64,000 bases of DNA, from the NCBI RefSeq assembly GCF_037975245.1, contig NC_092569.1:22846168-22910167 (forward strand), in the 5' to 3' direction. The position numbers and the translations under genes were made by a program. The stretch comes from Apostichopus japonicus. Taxonomy: Eukaryota; Echinodermata; Holothuroidea; Aspidochirotida; Stichopodidae. The first letter of the stretch is position 1; each line of letters starts with the position of its first letter. The notes beneath the pieces are model-generated. The model saw only the letters and a list, made by a program, of their open reading frames with translations. It was not told where the DNA came from and made no database searches. This document shows positions 1-27,500 of this stretch, piece after piece.

Positions 1-237
1 CGAGTTTCCTGTGATTGTTGTACCCTTCTTAAATTGTTTTACCGTCGTTTGATAGTTTGCCCCATAACTTAGCATTGCATTGGAAGGCTAACTAGTGTCT
101 CTTTCCTTCACTTCCATCTTTTAAATATGCAAACTTGTACTAGCTTCGATATGTACTTCATTGTTTAATATATGTTATTATATCGCCAACCGTTTCCTGT
201 CCTTGTTACCTTGATGACTTCAAATCCACTACTTTGA

Positions 238-13500
<13,263 letters not shown>

Positions 13501-14628
13501 AATTTCGGGTCTGTAGAAATGTCACGCGAAAATATATTCGATGAAGTGCAAGATGACAAATGGCACAATCTCTCTTTAGGGGTGATCTACTCCCTACTGA
13601 AATGACCGCAGTAGTGGTATGGATGTCCATTAAATCCATCATTTTATTTGAAATATGGTTTGGATTATAGGTACAGCTCATACGAGGAAATGCTGTACAT
13701 TGGCCTCTGTGTTAATTAGGCTAGTGGTCATGCGCAATCTAACTTAATATTATTTGTAGCTATTTGCATCTTGAACTTTCACTCTATATATACAGTAAGC
13801 TGCAGTTGCATAATGTTGAATTGTCCTTGTTCCGATAAATATAGCATAAAACCTATTGTATACTAATTGACTATCGTGTCTCTAGTTCCAAGGACAGCAG
13901 TGATATTGCAATTTAATAACTCTTAATGTATTTGGTTTTCAAAACGAGTATCGTGCTACGTTTTAATTTTTTACGTTCAGTGTGGTTTATGATCAAAGGT
14001 TTTGTAATTGTGCGTAGTTGTGATGTCAATTCTACCAAACCGATAAAAAGAGTAGGAATGCTGATTTACTTGTTCTGGTTGATATCATCCATATCTATAA
14101 GAACCCTTTATGAGTGATTATGTTAGCTAAGTTACTTTGCTTTTGGTTGGAAGGCAAAATTAAAGCAGTATCGAAAGGACAGGAAGTGATACTACTAATC
14201 AACACTTTATAACATGCATGAACTAGTACAATACATATTATATACCGTGAAATGTACGGTATGATCTATTTTACACTATAAATATGTATATGTACAAATA
14301 TCTAATTAACACAGTTTGGAACATTCGAAGTTTGTCAGTGGTATGCTATATGAACAATACTTCCTTGTTTTATGATGCCTACGTCACACCCTGTTTGCGG
14401 AATCGAGTATCCTCACATCTGATTGAATAAACATGTCAGCTGTTTTGTTAGGCTTTCACTGAATTTTTATTATCTGTAAAAATTACATCCATACTGACTG
14501 TAAACAATAACAAAAATCTTTGTCATTTATATAAGATATTGAATCTAAGGAGCTTGTTTTGACATTTAAAAAGGTACACTGATATCAGATTACAAACCTC
14601 TCTTTTAATTAAAATATTATTTTAATTT

Positions 14629-14748
14629 GTGGCAAGAAAGGCTCAAGGGGCTTTAAAACAAGTCAAGGATGCAGAGGAGAGACAAGTGGTCGAGGAGAAG
14701 GCTAGACGTGAGACCTTATTCGTTCCCACGGCAGCAAACCAAACGTAA
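14629..14748 (+). other. Short charged coding-like fragment, unidentified
   Basis: A 39-codon frame rich in Lys, Glu, Arg and Ala (GALKQVKDAEERQVVEEK) ends at a TAA. It looks like a helical or coiled-coil fragment. There is no start codon, no clear splice acceptor (a TAA lies two codons upstream) and no neighbouring exon. It may be debris of a mobile element or retrocopy, or chance. Confidence 0.2.
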
Positions 14749-15984
14749 AAGTTTTCTAAAAAAAACATTCTAGTTCAGCTGAATTATTTCAGATGAGCTA
14801 TAGCGATGCGCATGCTGCGAAAATTCTGTCACTTTTTTCCACCTTGTTTGAATGACTGCCATTTCGTCATTTTTCATTCGATTTGACTGATCGTTTGTCA
14901 GAGGTTCGAGTGACTTCATCTTCTTTATATGCCCAAATCTGCTGAAATGTTGTGTATATAATGTTTGAATAATGGTGAAGCAAAGTTGCTTGGAAGAAAT
15001 GTTTGTTTCGTCATCTATGGGCCCAAAACCGGGCCTTCTGTATGTAATGTTGGCCACAGATCATATGCAGTGAACATCAAATTTGTTTCACAACTATTTA
15101 CTATTCATGACCAGCTTGCGTTTTATGTGAGTAGCAAAATGCCTTCCAACTTAATTTTACCATAATTTTGGGAAATAATTCCACCCGTGGGAGACTTCAT
15201 CATGTCAAATATTTAGTTTCTATGCAGGCTTTCTGTCTACTTCGATGGCATACTCTGTACAAGGACTACTTGGCAGATTTGCAATCTGAACTTTTTCACG
15301 GTTGTATGTGGAATATGTGAAAATGACCTATATTGTTGGAGCCGATTTTCTCTGCGGTACGTCGATTGTAAACAAGTTGAAGGTCGTTCTATTATTTTAT
15401 AGGGGCAATTTTAGGACAGCGCATTTTAAACGTGATATCCACAACATTTTAGCAGACTTAGCAGAGGAATACTTTTTTTTTTTGGTTTGCGTTCTAATAT
15501 TGCATGAATTAAAACTATGAAGTACATATACTGTTGGTTCTTTGTTTTTGTAATGGGGCACAGTTTATCCCTAGTAATTAGTATAACGACATATTGCATA
15601 CAATATGTTCGTGACAGTGTTTCTAAGGAAAACAGGAGATTTGAGGAAGGATATGAAACCCGATGTGCTGCTTTGTCTTACTTTTTTGCACAAACAAATG
15701 GATAAACCGCTCAAAAATGTTGTCATTCAAAAACAAATTTCTCAGCGTTGCTGCTCTGGTTGGATACTTGCTGGTAGCAAAGGATACTCAGCCATGTTTT
15801 TGCGGGTGTGCTGGTGTGTGCGCGCGCTTCTGTGACACTTGCGTGGGTTCGCGATATCTCCAACGGAGTGATGGATATTTGTCATACTTTCTATGTAGAT
15901 GTATTACAGTAAGAAGTTGTGCTCCATCTTTCTTGGCACTGACCTTATGAATACTAATGAGGTGATTGGATCAAACGTAAAAAT

Positions 15985-16515
15985 CTTTACATTACTATAA
16001 CTCCAAAACCGTGATTCTGACTGTAGATAACTTGGGATAATGTTGTTGGTTAATAACTAGCCCATGTAGGCCCAGATTTACATTTCCACATAAAATGCAT
16101 TTTATGACACATTCTTTTGGCCCGAGTTTGTGGGCCCAATATTTTTGGGACCATTAAGGCCCATTTTTTCTTTACATTGCAATAACTCCGCAACCGTAAG
16201 TAGAATTGTAGCCAAACCTAGAATACAGTTGTTGGTTAATAGCTCGTACATTTAAGCCATCTTGGCCCAAACAAATCCGGGCCCGTTTTTGGGCCGAGTT
16301 GCCCAATTTTTTTCCACGTAAAAAGCATGTTGAGGCACATTGTTTGGGCCCAAATACTTGTAGGACCACTTGAACCCACATTTTGGAGGGTCCAATTTTT
16401 TGGGGGAAACTATATTTTGAGCCACTTTGAGTCAAATATATTTGTGACACAACCTTAAATCAGACTGTAACCAAACTTGGAATGCAGTTGTTAGTTGATA
16501 GCTGGTATGTGTGGG
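15985..16515. repeat. Diverged tandem array of GGCCC-rich units (about 200 bp)
   Basis: At least two and a half related units share the order: ATAACTCC(A/G)(A/C)AACCGT, TGTTGGTTAATA(A/G)CT, a GGCCC segment, TTTCCAC(A/G)TAAAA(T/A)GCAT, TTTGGGCCC/TTGGCCCG, and GGACCA(T/C)T. Units begin near 15985, 16171 and 16435, the last being partial. They are clearly distinct from the surrounding AT-rich DNA and of unknown family. Confidence 0.65.
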
Positions 16516-17278
16516 CATAAATATTTTGCTATTGATTGATGACATAAAACACTTAAAGATTCCACTCAGCAAGATGCAGTAGCGCCTATTGAATTCTTTT
16601 TATCAATCGTTCCATATGGTGTGTACCGTAATAGTCAACGCAAAGAGAAGAATTTGAGTGATATTAATATTTCAATAACTGTCCCGGCTTTCAAGATTTT
16701 CAATGTTAATGTGTACTATATCTCCGGATACTCCTTACTTAAGTGTAAAATTGATGATGGCGAGTCCCGCGTATAACGGGACTGAATGTTCGGAACCAAA
16801 TAATTTTCCTTTAACTTTATGTTAACGAGGTAGAATCCTTGGATAACTTTCAATACCACTTTTGCTGGAAAACAAAATGAAATGAAGTATCATGGTTGCC
16901 TTTGTACTTTTGATCTGATGACATCACAAGGAAATGTATATTGACGTATCGATAAACTGTCATCAGATTCTTTAATACATGAAACTAAGGCGTTTTGTTA
17001 TTGACCTTAGTGATTATCTGTGTTATTGCATGCTAAAGGAGCTATATGACACAATGCTGTTATATAAAACAACGATTTAAACCCACCCCACCCCAATACA
17101 CCGTTACACTTAATTATGGAAGAAATTAACCCCTTCAACAGAATATAAGATTGAATAGGAACGTATTTGATATTGACTAAAACTTCAATTCAACAATTAT
17201 ATTTACAAAACAAAAGAAAAACACGAGATGCAATTAAAAGAGAAGTGTGTCTACACAATCCATGTAACATTTTGGCTA

Positions 17279-17281
<3 letters not shown>

Positions 17282-17342
<61 letters not shown>
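17282..17342. repeat. (TA)n microsatellite, about 61 bp
   Basis: A pure TA run ending in GTGTGTAT, about 1.2 kb upstream of the gene A start codon. The short predicted ORFs spanning it are low-complexity artefacts. Confidence 0.95.
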
Positions 17343-17348
<6 letters not shown>

Positions 17349-17929
17349 ATAAAATCTTCTACGACAACCTAGAAACCACTAACAAAGAATACAAATTCTC
17401 ACGTACACTTTCAAACTGCTTTAAATTGAAGAACAATGGCTCATTGGCATTACTTCTGTAAATATCATATTTCCACGAAGCAATTGGTGGGTATACATAA
17501 GAACTTCAAGATTTGTAAATATTTACTTAATGTTGCGTTGTATACACGTGTTTTTTTCCAATGGCTTTACAGACATGTCGATGAACGAAACATTTCCCCA
17601 AAGTTCTATTTCCTGCAGGAAAAGCCTATTACCTATGAAAAGTGATTGTATGGACAAGTTAATAGTTTCTTGAATAACGATAAGAAGTTAATTTTTCAAG
17701 ATGCAATTTGCTATAAGCAAAAGCTTCACTTTCTTACCACAAAATATAAGCTCTTGCAAAAAGAAATATTCAAAATACCACAATTATTCCAAACTATCCT
17801 TTTCAGGCCTATATAAGTCTTCAGACCAGTGTATTAATATACAATTGATAAAGCAAAAATCCCCCAAAATGTAGATATTTTCAGGTGAATTTTACTGTTA
17901 ATCGTTTGCGTCCCTTTCTCATTCATTTA

Positions 17930-18585
17930 TATATGATAATGGCTAGTTATACTTCTCCATCAGTATAGCCCTACTTGTAATATCTAGCTATGGTGATTTA
18001 CCGCCTTCAGTTTACTGTCAGCGTATAACATTGTTCTTCCATCGTTTCGTCAGGAAGTTAAAAAGAAGGACAGGGTTTGACGGGAAAATAGAACCTCGAT
18101 AAGTCCTAGATTGGCTTCCTATATGTGCAGTCTTCTTCCAACCCTTTTTCTACAGTTTATTTTTCTTCTGAATACAGAAATATTTTATTTAATTTAATTT
18201 AAGTAATATTCATTTAAACCACGGCTATTGACCAAAAATCACAGTTGTGTTTCCCGAAAGAGATCACGAGGGGAATAATCATATCAAGATGGCTGACTCA
18301 TAGTTTTCACTGTACGATTTCAGTAGTATCAATATCCGTGTTCACAGAGGTTTGACTTCCTTGTTCTTCTGTCTACCGATGCGCATAAGAGACAACATTT
18401 AGAGGAAAATACCATTTTACTTTAATTCCTTTTCTAAATGAGTAACCAATGTTCAGTATTTTCTACCGTACATTCTAAATTACTCGATGTAAGGTACGTT
18501 ATGTCATCGACAGAGATGAAAGTCATTATCAACTTGAATTCAGAGAAGGGCGAGTCACCAGAAAAGTGTTCACTCTTTCGTCAAA
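17930..18585 (+). promoter_or_regulatory. Conserved upstream / 5' UTR segment of gene A
   Basis: This segment aligns with about 32030-32718 (gene B) and about 50075-50750 (gene C). Especially well conserved are TTTCCCGAAAGAGATCACGAG followed by ATCATATCAAGATGG (about 18249-18292), TATCCGTGT plus GACTTCCTTGTTCTTC, and the roughly 120 bp before the ATG. The run-in to the ATG probably includes 5' UTR. No TATA box is convincing. Conservation may simply reflect duplication, so function is unproven. Confidence 0.5.
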
Positions 18586-21500
18586 ATGATCAGCAAGTTT
18601 TATTCACTGTTCCAATTTTTATTTTTCCTGTGGACCACGAGCTGCCTCGTTTTTCGTGAATCGGTAAGTTCTAGGACTTTTATATTTTTTAGTTAAACCC
18701 AACATAAATGTCAAAGTCAAATTTTATTTTGGTGCCTTCTAATGTAGCACACAGAAAAAAAGAGAAAATAATTTTAAACGCATTTCATTTTAACCTTCTT
18801 CAGTCATCTGTCTTAGTATAGATCTTTTAATAAACTTGAGCGATAACAGAATTTGAAACTTAAGTTTTTATTGTTCAAAGATGATATAAGATATTGGAAA
18901 TGGAGATATGATAATTCCTCAAATCCATGAAATTTTCATATATGGTATATTGTAGTGGTCTGTATCGAAATAAACATGATTGTCTGTAACGCTTCAAAAG
19001 TCCATAACAAATCAATTAAAAAGTAAACGCAAAGGATATTGAAGTGTTTGGAGTAAACGTTCAAGTCGATTAAGATATACTTTTTTTCAGATAAATTAAA
19101 TATTTTAAATTAATTTTAAGCTCCCTATAAGATATTGGAAATGGAGACATCATAATTCCTCAAACTCGATACAATGTTCATCTTTTGGAATCCTGTATTT
19201 GTCTGTATTGAAGTAAAAAGTAAAAATGATGTTCTGTATCGCTTCAAAAGTGCGTGACAAATAATTCAACAAAGTAATAATAAACGCATAGGATATTTCA
19301 GTAATTGGAGTTAAAGTTTGAGTAGATTCAGGTATATCTTTTTTTTCAGATTAATTTAAGTATTTTATATTTATTTTAAACTTCCCACAAAAGAGCCTCG
19401 AAATTAAAACAAAAGACAAGCAATCAAATCTTGAACAGCAAGTCCCCTTTTGACTATATTGTAACGAATCAAGAAAATTCCACACAAAAAAAGAGATTTG
19501 AAAATCATTAAATATTTATATTTTTGGCAAAGATATTGAGATTAGACTTTAATCCAATTTAATATAATGATCTCGAGTGTTTTCATGTTTCAAATTCATC
19601 TCAGAAATTGAAAGCTTAAACATGTAGACTTTCTGCAATGCGTTGAAGAAGCCACTAGTTGTATGTAAATGTAGTAGATGATAGATCGAATATCAGGTAT
19701 GGGATTTTTCTAATCTTTCAAATAAATTACTTTATTGTAATATTAATAATAGCTTAGTAACGCTCTGGAACCATTTAGGACACAAACATGTAGTAAAAAT
19801 TAAAAGTTCCATAAATATAATAGGTATAAAAGAGGTATAAAATATTTAGCTCTTGTTAAGTTAGTAATTTATAAACCAGTATTCCGAAACTATAACTTAA
19901 CAACTGCAATTTAACCTGTTTATTGTATATCTTCCCCACCGGCACAAATTCAGAACTTTCATGTGTTCATTAAAGACGTGCTAAAATTGTTAATATGATT
20001 AAATACTAATGATAGCAGACAAAATGCAGACTGTCATAAATGCAAGTCTTACCGATAGTATAAATCAATTACGGTAGACTCAATTATATTAATAGAAGCG
20101 TAATAGCTAAGATTAAGATGCCCATACTTTGAATATCTCGCTTCAGTTTCTTAACTTTATATTAATTAACGAGAAAAGAATGTTTTTAATTCATATTACT
20201 TCTCTTAAAGTTTTCACCCGTCTACTTCAATTCACATTGAAACTTATGATTTAGTATAATGCTACCAATTTTGTATTCCAATGCTAGAATATTAGATCTT
20301 CCTTAGTTAACAGTAATCTATCAATTTTAATTAGGCAATGAACACATAACAAAGTTATATTTTAATTGAGTAACCAATTTAGCGTAAACTCTACATGATT
20401 TACTGTGGAGAAAGAAAATTAAGGAGTTTAAATGAGAGAAGGCAAAACTACATGATCTTTATATTAATTCAATGTACAAAGGCATTTTCGCAAAGTCTAT
20501 GATAAAACTTCAAGCAACTAAATAAATATTTCGATTTGCAAAATTTGTCGAGCATTTGTAGTTTACCCATAGCCTATATACATTTTTATATCCTTCAAAG
20601 ATTTAGAAGAAAACTAAACTCAACTACTTCTTCACTTAATGTATTGCAGTCTGCCAAGAGCTATACAACTCTTTTAAGATAATACAAGGATAAGAGAAGC
20701 AGAAAGTAAATAAAACATGTTCTGAATTTAAAATAAAAGAATAGACCAGCATACGTATATTGTATCTCGTCGTAATATGATAAATTAATTCATATTTTGT
20801 GTTATAACTTCAAGAAAGTAGAATATTCTTTAATAACTCAAACAACACAAATTGCAAATATCGAAATGAAATTAGTGTAAAGAGGACCTTTTCTTTGTCA
20901 CGTAACGTTAAAGGTTCGGTTATAACTAAAATCATTTGTTTTTTATTAAAATTGCTTGGGCACCAATAATTTTTCAAACATAGAACAGTCTCGTCAAATG
21001 AAATTGTTAATATAATAATCAATGCCTACCGTACTTAGTATTGGTATTGTTCGATATCGCCTCATAACGTTATAACGTGATTATATTTTAAACTAATACA
21101 TTCCTATGAGACTCGCTTCACCAGTGCGAAGTTATGTCAACCGTATGTAAGCTGCATATTACGACCTTCGTTCACGAAAAAAATTAAGAAACGGACGAAA
21201 TGTGTACTAGTCTGTCAAATAAATTACTAAGAGTAAAACGTTCAACTAAATACTGGTAAGATAAATTGTTCTGCAACGTAATATGCAGCCTTGTTGATGT
21301 AGGCCTAAACTTTGTAATAAATGTTTTTACTTTCATAGACAAAAGTATGTGGTTTGTGGTTATTTTCGCGCATTGTTCCACAATTTCCCACCATGATAAG
21401 ATTTGTTTTATTTACAAACAAAAATCAGGAGATCATAAGTAAATGTGAAACATTGATATGTACTATAAAAATAAAGAAAACACATACTTTGCTTAATTCC

Positions 21501-24500
21501 AATGAAATTTGAAAATCATTATCATTAATCATAGCTCATACAAAGTGATATGATGCGCGATCAATATATATTCCTGGTTCAACAGATCGTAACCTATTCC
21601 AGCCAAATGTCTTATAAGAATATTATGTCCAAAGTCATTGCGTATTCGAAAAATATAACCTTCGATAGCTTCTCTCGACCACTTTACTTAGAGTAAAAGA
21701 ATCCGGAATACAGGATAAATTTGGAAAGACCTTATATCCAACTAAATAGGCTGAGACTTTTAAAAATCTTCAAAAATTCAATATTTTGTTGATTTGATCT
21801 TCTATTTGTTTGTGTCTTCATAATTTAGATCAATGCGACGAGATGTTTTTAAGTTAACACTGAAATAATATTGCTGAACATTGATACTTTATATATTGAC
21901 GATACGTTTGTACATATAGGCTACCTATGTGTATTATTGTTATGTTAGCTTGGCAATACTATTAGCTATTGGTATACATTTCTTAACCGAGTATGTCATA
22001 GTACCTTTAAAAGGCACCGGACTTTACTTTAATTAGACTAACAGTTACCCCAATCCCATACTCGTAGATACATAACCTTTACATCATAAATAACAACACA
22101 AATAAAGTGTTACTTAGAAAGAAAAAGAACAACCGTAAGATAACAAAAAATGGAGGAAGTTCTAATGCCACAACTTGTTGTCAGCCAGCAGAAGATTTCG
22201 CATTTTTCATTAGCTATCTTGTTATCTATATTTTCCTCTGAAGTTTAATACACCATTTTCGATTGTAAAAAAAGTATTTCCTTCTCAAAATAAACTGAAA
22301 TTCCAGAGCAATGTCTGTGTTTGTTTTATGATGAAAAATACAATAGTAACAATTAATTTAAAGGAAATACCACGTATAGGATTTTCTAAAAAACATGTCG
22401 TAATTTATTTATTCTGTTTCATTAGCTAACAAATCTATACTTTATTTTGCTATTTCTGGTTCCGTTGTCACTTTAAAAAAAAGGGTTGATATGTTTTTAC
22501 AACATAACCTGTAACTACATTCGCATTGTTCAATCTTCATCACTTTATTGATTTCGTTATGTTTAGCAAAGCTAAAAACTCTTACACAATGTAAACGAAA
22601 TAAGTGCATTTTCGCTTTAACTGTCTCGTCAACTTTTTTCTCTTTAGTGTAAATTTTCGAATGCAAAGATAGAGATTATTCTCTGTTTAGAAAGAACGAC
22701 AATGCCTATATCATTTATTTTTTTGTCAACCAGGAAGGTTTAAGATTGGGGAATGTAAGTTAGAATTGAAGAAGGAAGAGTTATCGTTGTAAAAACGTAA
22801 ACACAATTGAGTAGAATCATTTCCATCTGCTACTCTACACATGTAATTTGCATTTTGATTCATTATCATACGAGCGTTGTCAATTGAGCCGTCGAAGGAT
22901 CTATGAGTAATGATTATTTGTAGTGAAGTTACTATATGTTTATTTGAATTCTGTTAAGTGTTAACCTATACCATGTTTCTTATAACGGTATATTACCAAT
23001 ATATCTGTTAACACCTCTCAATAGATTCAAACACTCCATGCCTTGGCGATACATTTTTAACCCTCCCACTCCCGTTGTGTGAGAGAGAAACGAGCTTGTT
23101 GGCGAAAACATTTTGAAATGGACATCTTGAGAATAAATAAAAGCGAGGCGAGTGATATGTGTCCATCGCCCGCCTCCCTCTCGTTCCTCTAATTTCAATT
23201 GGAATAGTTTTTCTTTCTAATTTTAAATGAACCAATTTCAATAAAAAGATTTTAGCACCCATATAGTACCCGACATCTTTATGACCCCAAATCTATTCAA
23301 CCGGCAATCACTACTTGTTTTGTTAATCGATGTATTCAAGTACGCTCAGCAAGTATTTCCATTAATACTTCTCAACGTAAATGGGACTCATACTTCACAT
23401 TGACTCGGAAATATAATAAGAACCTGTTTTTAAAAAGTTTGAAATCGTTTTCAGAGCTTGAAATCCAGAGGTCACTGTTTTGAATCATGTTGTATCTATA
23501 AACTTCTTTGCTCTATTCCATTGTTAATAAACAACAAAGTCACTTTCCTGTTATTCATTTTCATATATGATTTTTTTTGGTTAGAGTGCCCAACAGACAA
23601 GCGATGGATCTACCAATGAAAATATATTAGGTGAGTGATGCTTACCCCTTTTGATTCCTAATATGTAATTTAAATAAAAATTAAACCATTGTAACATTAG
23701 ATTTATCATGTAAACAGTACCGGAAGTTAATACACATGAATAAGGGCTTGGATTGCGGAGCTTTGTCTAACGTATTAGCAGAAGAGAATGGAATGTGATT
23801 TAATATATTTTCGGGCATTCAAATTCAAAATAGTCGCCACAACTCATGTCAGATATGTCTGTTGAAGTGTAAAGTACGTAGTGATCCGCATTTTTTCTTA
23901 CAGTCACAGATTTTTTGCAAAGCTACGGGTGTGAGGTCTTTCGAATAGTTTAAATTAAGAACGTGTTGTATGCTATATATATCAACCAATAAAAATAGGC
24001 AAAGTTAACAAATAATGAGGACAACTACTTTTTATATTTCATCACATCATAGGTCAACCATCATTTTTCTTCTATCAACAATCGACTTATCCGAGGGATT
24101 GCAGAGAAGTTCAGGGGCAATGTTCATCTCATGACTCTTCCGGTGTCTTCATGATCAAACCAGATGGTTATCCGGATCCATTTGAGGTTTACTGTGATAA
24201 CACCGACAGTTTCGGTGGATGGACGGTATGTCTTTGGTTTCTTGGTCTTGTATAAACAATTTTCAGACTGAAAAAAATGTTCACAGCAGCTGGAAGAGTA
24301 GTAACGATGCTAGTTATCTCGGTGACAATGTTATATATTTGTAAGTTACAAGATGGTGGTAAAAAATACGTTCTGTTTTCATTGAGTAAAGATCAAGACG
24401 GCTGTGCTGGATGCCAAAATTTAAAGCATGGAATGATAGATCAGTGACTAACAATCCATTTCGGTAACGACTCTGTCCATAGGTAATACAGAGGCGCACC

Positions 24501-27500
24501 GACGGGTCCATCGATTTCAGGCGCGACTGGGACAGCTACAAGTCTGGCTTCGGGTTTCTCTCTCATGATTTCTGGCTCGGCAACGAGAAGTTATCTTTCT
24601 TGACCAATCAGAAGAAATACCAACTTGTGATTGAGATAACCACATCAAGCGGTTACTTAATCCGGGTTTCTTACGATCATTTCCGTATAAGTGACGCTTT
24701 CAGTCACTTCAAGCTGGGCAACCTCGGCAATTATTCTGCAGAGAATACTGGTGAGTTATCACGAACAAATTAGATAACAACGCAATATCATAAAGGCTTA
24801 TATATATATAAATGAAGATGTATTGTTTCGTGACGTCAAACATTTCATAAGATGACAGATATGTAGGGTCATATGGGAAATATCACTGACAAACCTCTAT
24901 GGACCCATTTGGTACATCCCTCTATATTCAACCATCGTTTCGAAAATGATACATCTGAACTTTACTTATCAAAAACTTAATTTACTTCATTAGGTTACAT
25001 ACATTCCTAGTAACATTAATGTAATAATAGTTCCGATTTATTTCATCTTGCAGATGCTATAACATTCTGTCCCAGCAATATGGACATTGATAACTGCAGT
25101 ACCGCGTGTCAACGAACTTGTGAAGCTCCAGGAATCTGTCAGGATGAGGTCTGTACTGATGGTGAAGTCTGTTTTTGTCCCGATGGATTCTTCATGAAGG
25201 GATCTCACTGTGTACCTCCTGAACAATGTGGATGTTACGTATCAGAAGGACAGACGGTCGTACCAGTAAGTACAGGAGCCATCCATTACAGAAATACAAA
25301 ACGACTCTTTACTTTAATGTAGAAATTGTACGTTACTACTTTGTTATATATAACTTTAATCTCAATTTAAATAATTGCTACAAATTGGAGTAAGAGATGA
25401 CAGCATATTGTGATATCAATACGTGTTAAACCATAACATACCATTTTTCTGACAGGAAGGTGACTTTTTCGTGAATTTCGGATGTACAAGAAAGGGTGTT
25501 TGTACTAACGGACTGATCATCTGGGATGAAGGTTACGCATGCAGTCCGAAAGCGGGGTGTGGCGTACGGAATGACATAAGACAATGCCATTGTGCTAATG
25601 GCTACAGAGGGGACGGTGTAAATTGCACGAGACCACCTAAAGATTGTCAGGAAATTTATGATGATGATAGTACCAGAATCAACGGTATATACAGAATCAA
25701 ACCAACCGGATGGACCGGGTCAGCATTTGAGGTATACTGTAACATGACTGACGGAGGAGGATGGACGGTAAGTGATATAGACTAATACGAACTTAATACT
25801 TTATAAGTAGATCTTGGACTGATACATTTTACTCTGGTTTAAAAGTTACTTTAATCTTAACTATTATTTTCACCGATCTATGTCAGATCTTGGATTGATC
25901 ATCATTTTCTTTGTCTTTGTATTCAATTTTATATTTTATAAATTTTCATATGATTAGATATTTTACCGCAGTCTATCGACATTTATGCATTATGCGACTA
26001 TCATCATGTTTATTCTTCACCTCGATGACTATGATATTGAAATTAATTTTTATTATACTTATTTCATTGCCTAGGTTGAAACTTTTCACCTGTCACATTA
26101 CCTTAAAAGGTAATTTAAGAATATGAGATTTCAGACTTTACATCGGAAATTCCACCAATGTTTGTTTTATTAGCGATATTTTTATTTTCATTTTGAAATT
26201 TTAAAGGTGTTCCAACGACGTGTCGATGGGAGTGAGGACTTCTATCTTGGATGGGACAGCTACAAGCAAGGCTTTGGAAATTTAAGTATTAATTTTTGGC
26301 TCGGAAATGATAAACTTTATTATTTGACCAACCAAAAAAGATATGAAATGAGAGTCGACTTAGTGAATAAATTAGGAGATCCGTACTACGCCAAGTTTGA
26401 CTTTTTTAGAATAAACGATGAAAGCGACAACTATCGGCTATCCGGTCTTGGGACCTACAGTGGAACAGCAGGTTTGTAGTCTACATATCTCCTTCAAAAC
26501 TAAATACGGCATTTCAGCCATACTAGTAGGGAGACAACATAACTACGACAAACTGTTAACACCAACAGGTTATCGTTCGATCGATACTTAGTCTCTCTAG
26601 AAATATGTTATAACTTCATTTAAAGAATACTATATATTAACATCACCTTAAGGAATAAGGCCAGGATGGCAGTCAGATGAAAGATATATTATACTTGTAG
26701 AAGATAGCCGGATTGGCGGAATGGAAAATTGCTTGAAAATAGGAAAATTCCTATAGTTGTTTTTTATAGTTTACAAGTTCCACGATCCTGCCAACATTTT
26801 CTAATATATACACTGGCTGGACACTAATTGCAATCATCGTAGAACAATTAGTAAGAATCAATGATTAACTACATACATACAAGAAGAAAACGCTGTCTGT
26901 ATCACATTTAAAAAACTGATAAAAGTCAGGCCACATAGGATATGGTAAGAAGGCTAAACAATACCTAAATTTTAACTTACAATTCATTGTATTCAAGTTA
27001 TCTATCTACAAACGGGTGTTAATTGTCTCCGTTTGTCTTTAAAAGTAGTAAATAACCGACGGACCTGCTCAGAACATATAAAACTGACCTACATATCCTT
27101 ACATTTGTCAATTTCTTTACGACGAATTCTGGGGGTGGTACAACGGTTAGATACATTGAGCGAAACTTGTTTTTTTTTCATTTCATTGATCCAAGTGAAT
27201 AATATAAGTAAGAAGATAATAGAAGATGCAGTATTAACAATTCCCAGAGCGCAAACAACGAGTATTTTTCTCATATGCAACAGTTATGTTAACATATTTC
27301 ATCACTATGCATACATGTAAGTACACCTCTCATAAATTGGTGTTCAATAATAAACCACACCAATTATACACTACTTTTATTGTGATTATTTAATAGTGCA
27401 ATAACAAAACAAGTGAATGTTACTCTGGAAAAAATATAAGCATGCTGTACGTAGTTTATTAAGTAGGTCTTCCCAAAATGACAATGTTCGTATTTGTGAT

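Larger units (their letters stand above)
13501..18585. other. Intergenic region between divergent gene 1 and gene A
   Basis: Gene 1 (minus) and gene A (plus) start about 5.1 kb apart, head to head. The region includes a TATATATA stretch near 13787-13795 (about 290 bp upstream of the gene 1 ATG, a possible TATA box), an unassigned coding-like fragment near 14629-14748, a diverged repeat block at about 15985-16515, a TA microsatellite at 17282-17342, and gene A's conserved upstream segment from about 17930. No complete gene is recognisable. Confidence 0.6.

Noticed and set aside
14770-15950. Cluster of ORFs of 60-95 codons on both strands
   Set aside because: No recognisable domain, no consistent splice sites and overlapping frames; could be old mobile-element DNA but I cannot support a gene.
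25038-25226. Minus-strand ORFs opposite the TIL exons (also 39310-39609 and 58285-58524)
   Set aside because: They are antisense shadows repeated in each paralogue only because the TIL exon is conserved.
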